The notes: generated by a model from the letters alone, not told the origin. 63,306 bases of DNA from Streptomyces melanogenes (GCF_014649795.1 NZ_BMTS01000031.1:1-63306); one strand, 5' to 3'; numbered from the stretch's first letter, positions 32,757 to 42,154 are shown. A program made the numbers and translations.

Positions 32757-34208
32757 ATGTCTGGTAAGGCCATCGCTCTGACCGCCGCGGGAATCCTCTC
32801 CGCGATCGCGGTGCTGCCCACCGCCGCGGCGGCACTGGTCCCACTGGATGCTCCCGTGCCCCCGCCGAGCCGCGGGCACGGGAGCATCCAGTGGGACCAG
32901 TGCGTGAGGGAGGACGTCGGGGACGACGTGCTGTGCGGCAAACTGGCCGTGCCCGTCGACTGGTCCAAGCCGGAGTCCGGGACGACAGACCTGCGTGTCT
33001 ACCGGTCGAAGCCGGCTGGCGGGAGCAAGGGCACGATCATCAATTTTCCCTCCGGCCCCGGCGAGACGGGGGACATCGCCTTCGCCTCCCTGAAGCAGGA
33101 TCTCCCCGGCTACGACCTGGTCTCCTTCGATCCGCGCGGCGTGAGCGAGAGCAGCCCGCTGACCTGTGAGACGGACAAGGCACTCAAGATCCCGGTCGTC
33201 CCTCCCACCGATCCTCAGCGGTTCGACGCGCTGCGCAAGAACCAGCAGGCCTTCTGGTCCACCTGCACCACCGGTCACCCCGGCCTGGACCGGCATCTGG
33301 ACGCCTACAGCACCGCTAGGGACGCCGAGGCCCTGCGTAAGGCCATGGAGCTCGGCAAGGTCAACCTCCACGGCGTGTCCTACGGCACCCTCCTCGCGGA
33401 GCGATACCTCGGCCTGTACGGGGAGCACGTCAATGCCTCGGTCCTGGAAGGAGTCATGAACCCCGCACAGGGCCGACGGGAATTCCTCACCACCGCGGCG
33501 GCCGGTACGGAAGCGGTCCTCGACCGCTTCAGGAAGTGGTGTGATGCGGAGTCCGCCTGCACGCTGCACGGCAAGGACGTCGGCGAAGTCTTCCGCAAGG
33601 CCCGGCACAACGCCGCCGCCGGACACATCCCGGGCAAGGACGCCATGGGTCGGCCCTGGGCCGCCGTGAGCGTCGGCCAGTACGCCGACGGCACTCTGAG
33701 CAGCAGCTTCAGCGATGCCGCCGCCGGCCTGCTGGCACTCTCCCAGGGGCGCAACCCCCTTCCCGAAGAGAAGGAAGGCGGCGAAGAGGAAACATCGAAG
33801 ACCTTCCCGTACGCCGACCCGATCGTCTGCTCCGACTTCTCCCTGGCCGTCCCGAACGCCAACCAGGCCCGCCGCGACCTCGAAGCCGCACGCAGGACCG
33901 CCCCCGTCACCGAGTACTCCACCAACGCCAGCCAGTACGCCTCCATCTGCCTGGCGGGCCCCCGTCCGGCCAAGGACTCCTCCCACCCGGTCACCTCACG
34001 CAGCGCGAACCCGACGATGCTGCTCAGCAACAGCCACGATGCCGCCACCCCTGTCGCGTGGGCCGACAAGGTGACCGAACAGCTCGGGAAGAAAGCCATC
34101 CACGTCGTCACGGACAAAGTCGGCCATGGCGGCGGCATGCAAAACCCGGACACCCTTCGCAAAGTCAGGGCCTATGTGGACCGGTTCAACCCCACCCCCG
34201 CGAACTAG
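32757..34208 (+). CDS. Secreted alpha/beta hydrolase (tripeptidyl-aminopeptidase-like), 483 aa
   Basis: A Sec signal (GKAIALTAAGILSAIAVLPT, AAAA cleavage) leads to the standard start of this family (IQWDQC...LCGKLAVPVDWSKP). The triad is visible: nucleophile in HGVSYGTLLAERYL (Ser208), Asp428 in SNSHDAATP and His457 in KVGHGGGM. Cysteines suggest an extracellular disulfide-bonded enzyme such as tripeptidyl aminopeptidase. Codons ~26-49 are formed by a perfect 30-bp inverted repeat, so the first part of the mature protein could be altered relative to homologues. Confidence 0.9.
   Translation: MSGKAIALTAAGILSAIAVLPTAAAALVPLDAPVPPPSRGHGSIQWDQCVREDVGDDVLCGKLAVPVDWSKPESGTTDLRVYRSKPAGGSKGTIINFPSGPGETGDIAFASLKQDLPGYDLVSFDPRGVSESSPLTCETDKALKIPVVPPTDPQRFDALRKNQQAFWSTCTTGHPGLDRHLDAYSTARDAEALRKAMELGKVNLHGVSYGTLLAERYLGLYGEHVNASVLEGVMNPAQGRREFLTTAAAGTEAVLDRFRKWCDAESACTLHGKDVGEVFRKARHNAAAGHIPGKDAMGRPWAAVSVGQYADGTLSSSFSDAAAGLLALSQGRNPLPEEKEGGEEETSKTFPYADPIVCSDFSLAVPNANQARRDLEAARRTAPVTEYSTNASQYASICLAGPRPAKDSSHPVTSRSANPTMLLSNSHDAATPVAWADKVTEQLGKKAIHVVTDKVGHGGGMQNPDTLRKVRAYVDRFNPTPAN
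32832..32903. repeat. Perfect 30-bp inverted repeat inside a coding sequence
   Basis: Arm 32832-32861 is the exact reverse complement of 32874-32903, with a 12-nt spacer. It lies at codons 26-49 of the secreted hydrolase, so the mRNA would form a very stable hairpin right after the signal-peptide codons. Confidence 0.95.
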
Positions 34209-34268
34209 CCATCGCCGCACCCGACCCGCCCTTCCACCACAACACGGCGGAGGGCACTGCGGTCGCCG

Positions 34269-34619
34269 TCACGCACGCGGTACGCCCTGGCGGAGCCCGG
34301 GCGCGCGCTGTGGGCCGGACGTGTTCCGCCGCGCGGCGTCCAGGATGAACGACTCCCCGCCGCGCTTCAGCCATGCGTCCATCCCCAGGCGGTCGCGCAG
34401 GTGCGCGCAGTAGCCTGCTCGAACTCCGTCCCGCAGCGCGCTGATCTGCGCCGCCAGCGGAGAATTGCGGCGCCACATCAAGACCAGTTCTCGACTGAGG
34501 GGATTGCCCGCGAGGGGCCGCAGCTCGATGTCCGCACCACGGGTGGCGCAGAATCCGGCGACGCCTTCGCCGGACGCGACGAGCGCCGCGGAGAGCGGTG
34601 CTATGTCGTTCCCGTTGTT
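34269..34619 (-). pseudogene. C-terminal remnant of a LysR-family regulator
   Basis: The frame encodes SAALVASGEGVAGFCATRGA, ELRPLAGNPLSRELVLMWRR and NSPLAAQISALRDGVRAGYC, a typical end of a LysR substrate-binding domain (effector-dependent strand, Arg-rich final helix). No HTH or start is present. The coding breaks off where the response-regulator gene ends (34622), so the 5' part has been deleted. Confidence 0.7.
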
Positions 34620-34621
34620 CC

Positions 34622-35332
34622 TCACACCAACCCGTTCTCCCGCGCATACAGCGCGGCTTGCGTCCGATCCCGCAGCCCCAACCGGCTCAGCACCCGCGAG
34701 ATGTGGTTCTTGACCGTCCCCTCGCTCAGATACAACCGCGCGGCGATCTCCTTGTTCGTGGCGCCCGCCGAGATGAGCCGGAGCACCTCCGTCTCCCGGG
34801 GCGTCAGCAGGTCGGGCGCGGGGACACCGGCCGCCAGCGCGGCCAGTACGGTCTGGTCGAACTGGGCGACACCCGCGTGCGCGAGGCGGACGGCCTGGGC
34901 GAGTTCGGCCGCGGGCAGGTTCTTGAGCAGATACCCGACGGCCCCGGCCTTGAGCGCCCGCCCCACGTACTCGTCGTCGTCGAACGTCGTCAGCATCAGG
35001 ACCCGGCACCGGGGCAGCCGCCGCAGGAGCAGCGCCGTGGCCGCCACCCCGTCCATGCCGGGCATCCGGATGTCCATCAGCACCACGTCGGGTTCGCACT
35101 CCTGGGCCAGCTCCACGGCCTCGCCGCCGTCCCGCGCGCTGCCCACCACCGCGATGCCGGGCTGGATGCCGAGCAGCGCGGCGATGCCCTCGCGGACGAG
35201 CTCCTGGTCGTCGACGACGAGGACACGTACGTCCGGCGCCGGCACCTGCGGTGTCCCGGATCCGGCCGCCACATCACCCCGTACGTCCGGAGCCCCCGAC
35301 ACCCCCAGCCCGACGACCGCCGGATCGCTCAC
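34622..35332 (-). CDS. NarL/FixJ-family response regulator, 236 aa
   Basis: Receiver domain: VRVLVVDDQELVREGIAALL, phospho-acceptor Asp in VVLMDIRMPGMDG, LTTFDDDEYV and KNLPAAEL (Lys). The C-terminal LuxR HTH reads LTPRETEVLRLISAGATNKE, then IAARLYLSEGTVKNHISRVL. The start is taken at GTG 35332 because its GTGA overlaps the kinase stop codon; GTG 35335 is the alternative. It forms a two-component system with the preceding sensor kinase. Its targets are unknown; the adjacent secreted esterase gene (36638), divergent from the pair, is one candidate. Confidence 0.95.
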   Translation of the reverse strand: MSDPAVVGLGVSGAPDVRGDVAAGSGTPQVPAPDVRVLVVDDQELVREGIAALLGIQPGIAVVGSARDGGEAVELAQECEPDVVLMDIRMPGMDGVAATALLLRRLPRCRVLMLTTFDDDEYVGRALKAGAVGYLLKNLPAAELAQAVRLAHAGVAQFDQTVLAALAAGVPAPDLLTPRETEVLRLISAGATNKEIAARLYLSEGTVKNHISRVLSRLGLRDRTQAALYARENGLV

Positions 35333-36414
35333 CACGGCACCCCCACCACCAACACCGTCCCCCGCTCCGAACTGCTCACATCCACCGTCCCCTCCGCCAG
35401 CCGCACCCGCTCGCGCAGCCCGGTCAACCCGAAGCCCTCCTCAGCGCCGCCCAACCCACCCCCGTTGTCCGTGACACACAGACGCGCGCCCGCCTCGTCG
35501 TAGCGGACCGTCACCCCGATCTCGGTCGCGCCGGAGTGGCGACAGGCGTTGGTGAGGCCCTCCTGGGCCGCCCGGTACAGCACCAGCAGCGGCCGCCGCT
35601 CGGTGCCGGACACGTCCAGGGAGATCCGGCGGGTGCCGCCGTCGAGGTGGTGGACGAGGCCGGCCAGCGCCCGCGACAGGCCGACCGGCTCGGATTCCGA
35701 CTCGGGGCCCAGGGTGCGTACGGAGGCCCGTACCTCGTCCAGGGCCCGGTTCGCCGACCAGCGGGCGTGCGAGACGGCCTGTGCGGAGGCGGCCGGATCG
35801 AGCGCGGCGAACGCCTCCGCCTTCTCCAACTGGATCCCGATCGCGGTCAGATGGTGCCCGAGGCTGTCGTGGATCTCGCGGGCCAGCCGGTTGCGCTCAC
35901 GGGCCGCCGACAACTGGGCGACCTCCGCGAGAGTGCCCTCCAACTGGCCGCGAGCCCGCTGTTCCCGTACGGCGACGGCCGCCATGGCCAGCGCCAGCAC
36001 GACTCCCAGGGCGAACATCAGCAGGTCGGAGATGTACTCGGCCCGCACCGCCCACCCCGGCACCCACACGGTGAACCCACCCGCCAGCAGAACCACACAC
36101 CCCGCGCCCAACGCGACCCCGACGCCAGGCCCGAACGCGAAAAACCCCAGGAACGGGACCAGTACGAACAACACCCGCGACAGCCCGGAGACATCGAGAG
36201 CCGCCACCGCACACAACAGCGCGGCCCGCAGGGCGAACACCCCACCCACCGGAACCCGCCACGTGCGCCCGTCGAGCACCCCGAGCGCACACAGCAGCGC
36301 CGCGAAACCGGCGGTGCGCACGTCGAACCCCGGCCCTGTCACGGCGTAATAGAGCCCCCCGGCGAGCACCGCCCCGTACAGAACGGCGGGTATCCAGGGC
36401 ACAGGACGCGGCAT
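35329..36414 (-). CDS. HisKA_3-type sensor histidine kinase, 361 aa
   Basis: The N-terminal ~150 residues hold about five to six membrane segments (for example LVPFLGFFAFGPGVGVALGA) with little extracellular sequence. The dimerisation helix carries the phosphorylated His in RLAREIHDSLGHHLTAIGIQ. The ATPase domain has an N-box (QEGLTNACRHSGA) and glycine-rich segment (DNGGGLGGAEEGFGLTGLRE). ATG 36414 with GGGAGG five bases upstream is well supported. It overlaps the response-regulator gene, so the two are translationally coupled. Confidence 0.94.
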   Translation of the reverse strand: MPRPVPWIPAVLYGAVLAGGLYYAVTGPGFDVRTAGFAALLCALGVLDGRTWRVPVGGVFALRAALLCAVAALDVSGLSRVLFVLVPFLGFFAFGPGVGVALGAGCVVLLAGGFTVWVPGWAVRAEYISDLLMFALGVVLALAMAAVAVREQRARGQLEGTLAEVAQLSAARERNRLAREIHDSLGHHLTAIGIQLEKAEAFAALDPAASAQAVSHARWSANRALDEVRASVRTLGPESESEPVGLSRALAGLVHHLDGGTRRISLDVSGTERRPLLVLYRAAQEGLTNACRHSGATEIGVTVRYDEAGARLCVTDNGGGLGGAEEGFGLTGLRERVRLAEGTVDVSSSERGTVLVVGVPW

Positions 36415-36637
36415 CAGGCCTCCCGGCGGCGCGGTATCTCGTACGTAGGTGTACGGCTCCCCGCAGCGTACGTGGGGCGGGCGCCCCAACCACACCATCC
36501 GACGGCTGCACCGCGAAGTGTGGCCAAAGGTCATGTGTCCTCCGTCCCCCCGCACCCCTGCCATTTCGTACTTACCCCCGATGACCTGCGATTCCTAGAT
36601 TCCTCGGCATCACCACAGCACGAGACGAGGACACTCC

Positions 36638-37930
36638 ATGCACCTACGTTCGCTGGCCGTCGCACCCCTGCTGCTGGCCACAGTCCTGGCCGTCCCGGCG
36701 GCCGCCCGTCCCGGCACCGCCGACAGAATCCGCGTCCCCGGCGCCGAACACACCGTCTCCGCCCGCCTGTCGGACCTCACCACCACAGGCACCAGGCTGA
36801 CCGGCCACACCGACCCCACCGACTGGGCGGGCCTGGAGGCGCCCCACACAACCACCCCGTCGGGAGTCCCCGGCGTACAGATAGACGGCTACTTCCCCGA
36901 CACCTCCACCACCAACACCGACCACGGCTGGAACCACGACAGCCAGTTCGTCATCCGACTGCCCGACCACTGGAACGGCGGCCTCGTCGTCGCGGGCCCG
37001 CCGGGCCTGCGCAAGCAGTACGCCAACGACCGGATCATCAGCGACCAGGTGCTGGCGAGGGGGTACGCGTACGCCGCCACCGACAAGGGCAACTCCGGCC
37101 CGGAGATCTACAAGGACGGCGACCGCCCCGGCGACGCCATCATGGAATGGCACCGCAGAGTCACCGAACTCACGGTGGCAGCAAAGAAAGTGACGGCACG
37201 TCACTACGGTCATAGGCCACGCTTCACATACGCCGCCGGGCTCTCCGCAGGCGGCTACCTCGTCCGCTGGCAGCTCGAACACCGCCCCGACCTCTACACC
37301 GGCGGCCTCGACTGGAACGCCCTCACCTTCACCACCGACGGCGGCCTACTCAAGACGCTCCCGCCCGCCCTGCGCGCCTACCCCCGCTACGCCCCGCTGC
37401 CGCACGACGAGTCCGCGCACGCCGCGATGCTCGCCGCGGGCTATCCGGAGGGCTCGGAGCGCCAGTGGGAATGGCACCACAAGAACCAGTGGGACCTGCT
37501 CCAGCGGGTGATACGCGAGGAACTCGACCCCGACTACGACGGCCCCACCGAGGGTGGCACCCCGCTCTGCCCCGCGGGCACCGGTCCGGGTTGCGACACG
37601 GACTACGACTTCGCGTCCCGCCCGCGAGCGGTGCACAGGGCCGTGGAACGGATCTCGCTGACCGGCGACATCCGCCGCCAGCTCATCAGCATCCAGGGCA
37701 CCCTGGACGCCCTCACCCCGCCGACGGACTTCGGCGACGTCTACCACCGCATGGTCACCGACGCGGGCCGCGCCGCCCTGCACCGCTACACCAAGGTCCC
37801 CGGCGGCGCCCACACCGACGGCCTGGTCGCCCTCGACACGGAGCATGTACGCCCGATGCTGGGCGACTTCACGGCGGCACTGGGCGAGCTGGAGGTGTGG
37901 ACGCGGCCGACCTGCGCCACTTCCTCCTGA
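36638..37930 (+). CDS. Secreted alpha/beta hydrolase (esterase/tannase-like), 430 aa
   Basis: A signal peptide (HLRSLAVAPLLLATVLAVPA) precedes a hydrolase body with nucleophile motif YAAGLSAGGYLVRW, an aspartate region GTLDALTPPTDFG and the final His in VPGGAHTDGLV. The order and size fit tannase/feruloyl-esterase or 3-hydroxybutyrate-oligomer-hydrolase-like families, but the substrate is uncertain. The gene is divergent from the two-component system and is closed by a hairpin at 37950. Confidence 0.82.
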   Translation: MHLRSLAVAPLLLATVLAVPAAARPGTADRIRVPGAEHTVSARLSDLTTTGTRLTGHTDPTDWAGLEAPHTTTPSGVPGVQIDGYFPDTSTTNTDHGWNHDSQFVIRLPDHWNGGLVVAGPPGLRKQYANDRIISDQVLARGYAYAATDKGNSGPEIYKDGDRPGDAIMEWHRRVTELTVAAKKVTARHYGHRPRFTYAAGLSAGGYLVRWQLEHRPDLYTGGLDWNALTFTTDGGLLKTLPPALRAYPRYAPLPHDESAHAAMLAAGYPEGSERQWEWHHKNQWDLLQRVIREELDPDYDGPTEGGTPLCPAGTGPGCDTDYDFASRPRAVHRAVERISLTGDIRRQLISIQGTLDALTPPTDFGDVYHRMVTDAGRAALHRYTKVPGGAHTDGLVALDTEHVRPMLGDFTAALGELEVWTRPTCATSS

Positions 37931-37949
37931 GGAGCCGAAGGACGGCAGA

Positions 37950-37973
37950 CCGCCGCTTCCGGCGAAGCGGCGG
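37950..37973 (+). terminator. Hairpin terminator
   Basis: CCGCCGCTTC-cggc-GAAGCGGCGG, perfect 10-bp stem, 20 bp after the esterase stop. Almost the same hairpin core recurs at 38527-38550. Confidence 0.8.
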
Positions 37974-38086
37974 ATTCACCCAGCGTGGTAACTCTGTGCA
38001 TGTTTGACGATACGGAGGGTAGTGAGGATGTGGTCTTGTCGTACGGGGCTCCAACCCGGGGGTCCACCCGAGAGCCGGAGACCGTG

Positions 38087-38493
38087 ATGCCTCTTATTGC
38101 CTTCACCAAGCGCGTTGTCGCCGTCATGGCCCTGACTGCCGCGGTGCCGGGGATCGGCGCGGCGCCGGCGGTCGCGGCCGGCGCCCCGCTGGGCCAGTGC
38201 GCGGTCAGCGTCAGCAACCCCAACCATGCCGGTAACTACGTCTGGGCGGAAACGAGTTGGAACTGTTCCACGCTGCCCGCGGACGGCGGCGCGAAGGTCC
38301 ATCTGAGGATCACCGCGACGGTTCCGTGGTGAAGGTCTCGGAGTTCTGGGAGAAGGGCCCCTTCAGCCACTCGTTCGGGACGGGCGTCCCCTGCGTCGGC
38401 GGCAGCCACACCTACCAGGTCCACGCCTGGGGCTTCGACAGTGACCTCATCCAGTACCACGCCTACAGCCAGAAGCTGACGTTCCCCTGCTGA
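38087..38493 (+). pseudogene. Small secreted protein gene, frameshifted near 38330
   Basis: From ATG 38087 (GGAG upstream) the frame gives a signal peptide (FTKRVVAVMALTAAVPGIGA) and a short mature part with SVSNPNHAGNYVWAETSWNC, then stops after ITATVPW at 38332. The -1 frame continues at once with VKVSEFWEKGPFSHSFGTGV and ends TFPC at 38493, giving what looks like one ~135-aa disulfide-bonded protein. Either a one-base error or a recent mutation is the simplest explanation; programmed slippage is possible but no classic heptamer is seen. The function is unknown. Confidence 0.65.
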
Positions 38494-38521
38494 CACGTCG
38501 TCCGCACGCGGATGGAACACG

Positions 38522-38555
38522 GCGGACCGCCGCTTCCGGAGAAGCGACGGTCCGC
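38522..38555. terminator. Hairpin terminator, one mismatch
   Basis: Arms 38522-38536 and 38541-38555 (15 bp, one mismatch) lie between the small secreted gene and the convergent lectin gene. The core CCGCCGCTTCCGG is shared with the hairpin at 37950. Confidence 0.75.
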
Positions 38556-38579
38556 TGATACCGCGATACCGCAGAGAAC

Positions 38580-39125
38580 TCAGATACCGAAGTTGGTCCC
38601 GACGAACTTCTGGTCGGAGTTGTTGTTGCAGTCCCACACGATCGCGTAGTTGCCGTTCCACGTACCGCCGTTGCGCAGGCCCAGGCAGAGCTCCTGGTGG
38701 TACGTGGAGTGGAGGCGGACCATGCCGCCGCCGACCGGCTCGACGTTCCACTGCTGGTCCGCGTTGCCGTTGCAGTCCCAGGCGGACGCGTTCGCACCCC
38801 GGTGGATGTCGCCGCCCCAGACGCCGAGGCACTGGTTGTTGTCGTTGACGAGGTGGACGGTGTCCGGCAGCCCGTCGTGCAGGTTGAACGAGACGACGTC
38901 CGCGGACCAGCGCTGGTCCGGGTTGCCGTTGCACTTCCAGACGATCACGGACGAGGAGTCCTCGCCGGGAAGGTAGTCCTGGCCGAGGCACGGACCCATG
39001 GTGCTGCCGACCTGGAGCCCCATGCTGGGAATCGTGGCCGAGGCCTGCGGCGCGGCGGCGACGAACGCACCCGCGGCCATACACATGCTGGTGGCGACGG
39101 TGGCGATGCGCTTGAGGGTGTTCAC
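38580..39125 (-). CDS. Secreted ricin-type beta-trefoil lectin, 181 aa
   Basis: GTG 39125 with GGGAGA upstream opens a Sec signal (LKRIATVATSMCMAAGAFVA, cleavage after QASA). The mature protein has three beta-trefoil lobes marked by NGNPDQRWSAD, NGNADQQWNVE and NNNSDQKFVG, the last slightly degenerate (QKF for QxW). Cysteines recur in CLG and WxC positions. Like the 1060 gene it has no catalytic domain. It is probably an extracellular carbohydrate-binding protein; ligand unknown. Confidence 0.88.
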   Translation of the reverse strand: MNTLKRIATVATSMCMAAGAFVAAAPQASATIPSMGLQVGSTMGPCLGQDYLPGEDSSSVIVWKCNGNPDQRWSADVVSFNLHDGLPDTVHLVNDNNQCLGVWGGDIHRGANASAWDCNGNADQQWNVEPVGGGMVRLHSTYHQELCLGLRNGGTWNGNYAIVWDCNNNSDQKFVGTNFGI

Positions 39126-39425
39126 AGAGATTTCTCCCACGAAAGACGGGACCCCGGACTTCCCCCGATGGCGTCCGGTGATCCACTTCCATGATCATAA
39201 AGCCGGTCAACCGGTTTGTCATGCACGAACCAATGGGCGCGGAGATCCGGGCTGCTGCCCGGGGCCCGCGCGGCCCCCGTGCCGAGCACTTCCGGGACAC
39301 GCCTCCGTCGCATGCCGGTCAACATCCGTCGCCCGCCCGGCTGTTGGCCCTGAACCGACTGACAGTGCAACAGCGGGCCCCGTACCATGTTCAGTCCTGT
39401 TGGCGACCGATAGCGGAGACCCCTG

Positions 39426-41015
39426 ATGGCCCGTACCGCACTCGGCCCCGCCGGATCCGGCCACGCCTTACAGGCGGGGGCGTCGCGTTGCCTGCCACAT
39501 TTACCCCCGGTGTCGCCGCAGATTCGGCAGGCCCAGTCGGCGCAGCCGCCCCCGTACCCCTACCAGAGCTCCACCGGCTGGTCCGCCCTGGTGCGCCAAC
39601 TCCGGGACCCCCTCATCGACGGCTTCTCGGCCGACTGTCAGGACCTTGTCGCAGCGGATGCCCAATTGTGCGGAATAAGCGCGCGCGATTTCGACATCCA
39701 ACTGCGCCTGCACGCCCCGCTGATTTTCCGGGCAGGCCCGGTGTGGTCCTCGGAGGCACTTTACGAAGAGATGCGGCCACGGCTCATCACTCGCTGCAGT
39801 CGGCTGTCGAGCTACATCAAGGATGCGGATCTTCTCGCCAACAGTTCTCTGCTCCTGGGGGGCGGTGAGGCCCGGAGGGACTTCACCGTACGGCGGTCGG
39901 ACGGATCCTCCGTCGGGGTGAAGTTCGATGTGGTTCCACCCAGTCACGGCTATCTCTATCAGGCGAAGCTGCACTACATGCTCAGCGCTCGGGCCGACAC
40001 CCTGATAGAGGTCGGATGCTATTTGCAGGGGGCGTCCCACCCCGTCACCTACCTCGCCTTCTCCGTCTGCGACCGGCCAGGTGTGGTGGACGCGCTGCGA
40101 CGCCAGGGGATTCCCGCCGAGCGCGGCAACTTGCTGATCCTCACCCGTGCCCTAGGATTATCGGGAGCGGTTCGAAACCTCATGAGCTTTACCGTCGGGC
40201 AGGCCGTGCGGGCATTGCGGACCATGGGATGCAGGTTTGTCGTGACGGCCTTCAACCCCCTGCTCGGCTTTACGGGTTCGGCGCTCCACGCCACGAACTT
40301 CGTTCCCTTTGCGACAGCGCCGGTAGCGTACTGCTATGACCAGTTCGGGAGTTATGTGACGCGGCGGCAGTCTTCGTCGGACAAATGCACGGACCGCAAA
40401 GTCGGAAACTATCGGAACCTCTTGGTCGTGCTCGGCACGGACAGCACAGCGAGAAAAGAAATCCGGACAGTGAAATCCCTGCAACACGTAGCGGAGCCCG
40501 CGGACGACACGTCCGCCGACGCGCCTGTGGCGCTCGACCCCGATGAGCTCCGTGACTTCCGCGAACGCCTGGAAGCCGTCTGGTCGCTCAGCACCGCCCA
40601 CCCGAGCTACGCCCGCGAGCCCCTGTCGTCGAAGGGGCAGTGCGGAGTCAGCTCGGTGTGGCTGGCCTGCCAACTGCGGACGCGGCAGATCGAAGCGACC
40701 TACTGCTACGGGAGGCTGAGCTTCGACAACCCCTCGATCGCGTCCGTGGACCACCACTGCTGGATCGAGATCGGACGTCCCGAGGAAGCCGACCGCCAGG
40801 TCATCGACCTGACCTGCGACCAGGCGGACGGCTTCGGTGAGCGGGTGATCTACCGCCGGCACGGCGAACTCGCCCGCGACGGCATTCACTACCAGCCCGT
40901 GACGCGACTGGCGGTCGACGACCTTCCGGACGACCGTGTCTGGCCGCGCTACAAGCGCCTCGAAGAGTCCATGCGCGCCAAATGGGGTATGCGCACCCTG
41001 TGCGACGCGGTCTGA
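39426..41015 (+). CDS. Two-domain protein: Mom-like acyltransferase domain plus YunG/papain-like domain, 529 aa
   Basis: After a Pro/Gln-rich N-terminus (~50 aa), residues ~75-330 resemble the Mom/GNAT-like family: LLILTRALGLSGAVRNLMSF, VRALRTMGCRFVVTAFNPLL and GFTGSALHATNFVPF, ending near FGSYVTRRQSS. Residues ~375-505 resemble the YunG-type domain: SSKGQCGVSSVWLACQL (candidate Cys), DHHCWIEIG (His) and QVIDLTCDQADGFGERV (Asp), a possible Cys-His-Asp triad. Both assignments are from memory of motifs. Codon use is less GC-biased than in neighbours (ATAAGC, AGAAAAGAAATC), suggesting recent transfer. GGAG precedes ATG 39426. A membrane-protein gene follows 42 bp later. Confidence 0.6.
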   Translation: MARTALGPAGSGHALQAGASRCLPHLPPVSPQIRQAQSAQPPPYPYQSSTGWSALVRQLRDPLIDGFSADCQDLVAADAQLCGISARDFDIQLRLHAPLIFRAGPVWSSEALYEEMRPRLITRCSRLSSYIKDADLLANSSLLLGGGEARRDFTVRRSDGSSVGVKFDVVPPSHGYLYQAKLHYMLSARADTLIEVGCYLQGASHPVTYLAFSVCDRPGVVDALRRQGIPAERGNLLILTRALGLSGAVRNLMSFTVGQAVRALRTMGCRFVVTAFNPLLGFTGSALHATNFVPFATAPVAYCYDQFGSYVTRRQSSSDKCTDRKVGNYRNLLVVLGTDSTARKEIRTVKSLQHVAEPADDTSADAPVALDPDELRDFRERLEAVWSLSTAHPSYAREPLSSKGQCGVSSVWLACQLRTRQIEATYCYGRLSFDNPSIASVDHHCWIEIGRPEEADRQVIDLTCDQADGFGERVIYRRHGELARDGIHYQPVTRLAVDDLPDDRVWPRYKRLEESMRAKWGMRTLCDAV

Positions 41016-41057
41016 GGTCCGACGGGTCGCGCGACGACGCTCAGCCTCAGGGGGGAC

Positions 41058-42124
41058 GTGAGCATTCAGGAAGAGCGCCCGCAGGTTCTGCTGCTGTCCT
41101 CGAACCTGCGGCGCCGATACGCCGAGGACATCCTCACCGCGCTGGCCCTGCCCCGGGGCGCGCCACCATCCAGTTCCGCTATGAGGCGCAGTACGTGGCC
41201 GCCTCGCTGCAACAGAGGGTGGCCACCGGGGACATCCTCCGCCAGCGCGCGCTCATCGGCTTCATAGTCGACGCCACGACCCCGGCCGACTGCTTCCTGC
41301 TGCCCGTCCGGGTCGCCGAGATCGTGGCCGCGGAGTGCGTGGCGGAGGTCATCCTCTTCAAGCTGCGCGTGACCGACCACGTCGACCTCGACGACTACTC
41401 CCTCTCCCGCGCGGAGATCAACGCCGAGAGCCGCAAGGCCATCGACAAGATCGTCGAAGGAAACGGCGGCACCTACTACCCCGCCGTGGTCAAGTTCCCC
41501 GCCTTCCCCATCCGTACGAGCGGGGACCCGGCGCAGCTGTGGATCAGCGTCGCCCGACGCCTGGCGCTCCACCCCACCTTCGAGAACTCCTACTTCATGC
41601 GCGTCGACCAGCCCGTCCATCTGACCGGCTCCACGGCCTTCGCCTTCGAGCCGCAGGGCCGCCTCAGCCTGGGGGACCGGCAGCCCGCGCGGCTCCCGGT
41701 CAGCTTCTACTCCCAGCGCTACACCGAAACACCGAAGATCACCCTCACCTGCTCCACGGACGGCCGCTTCCTGCGCGTCTCCTCGGACGACTCGCACGAC
41801 GTGGCGCTGCGCTACGACTCCACCGAGTTCTGGCTCCAGCCCGAGGCCTCGTCCTTCGACGCCCTCACCCATGTCACCATCCGCCTGGGCCCCGCCGAGG
41901 CCGAGACGACCCCCGTCGCCGTCGTACGCTTCCCGGTCATCATCAAACACTCCCGCATGCGCCTGCTCACCCGCGTGAGCCTGAGCACGCTGGGCGCGTT
42001 CCTGGTAGCCACCCCGGCCATCCTGGGCGCGCACTCCTCCCTCACGGCGCGCATCCTCCTGGCGGTGATCGGCTCGGCGTTCCTGAGCACCGCCACGATC
42101 GTCATGGGGCGGCCCCGGAGTTGA
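41058..42124 (+). pseudogene. Membrane-anchored protein gene with a frameshift near 41160
   Basis: GTG 41058 (after GGGGGAC) begins EERPQVLLLSSNLRRRYAED and ILTALALPRGA. At about 41160, in GGGGCGCGCC, coding passes to the -1 (or +2) frame and continues TIQFRYEAQYVAASLQQRVA through to 42124. Together they make a ~355-aa protein with a soluble body and two C-terminal membrane segments (VSLSTLGAFLVATPAILGA and ILLAVIGSAFLSTATIVMG). A two-base insertion or equivalent error in a GC run explains the break. It follows the Mom-like fusion gene closely, so the two probably form an operon. No family is recognised. Confidence 0.6.
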
Positions 42125-42154
42125 GCCGCCAGGGCGGGCCGGTGAACTCGTCGC

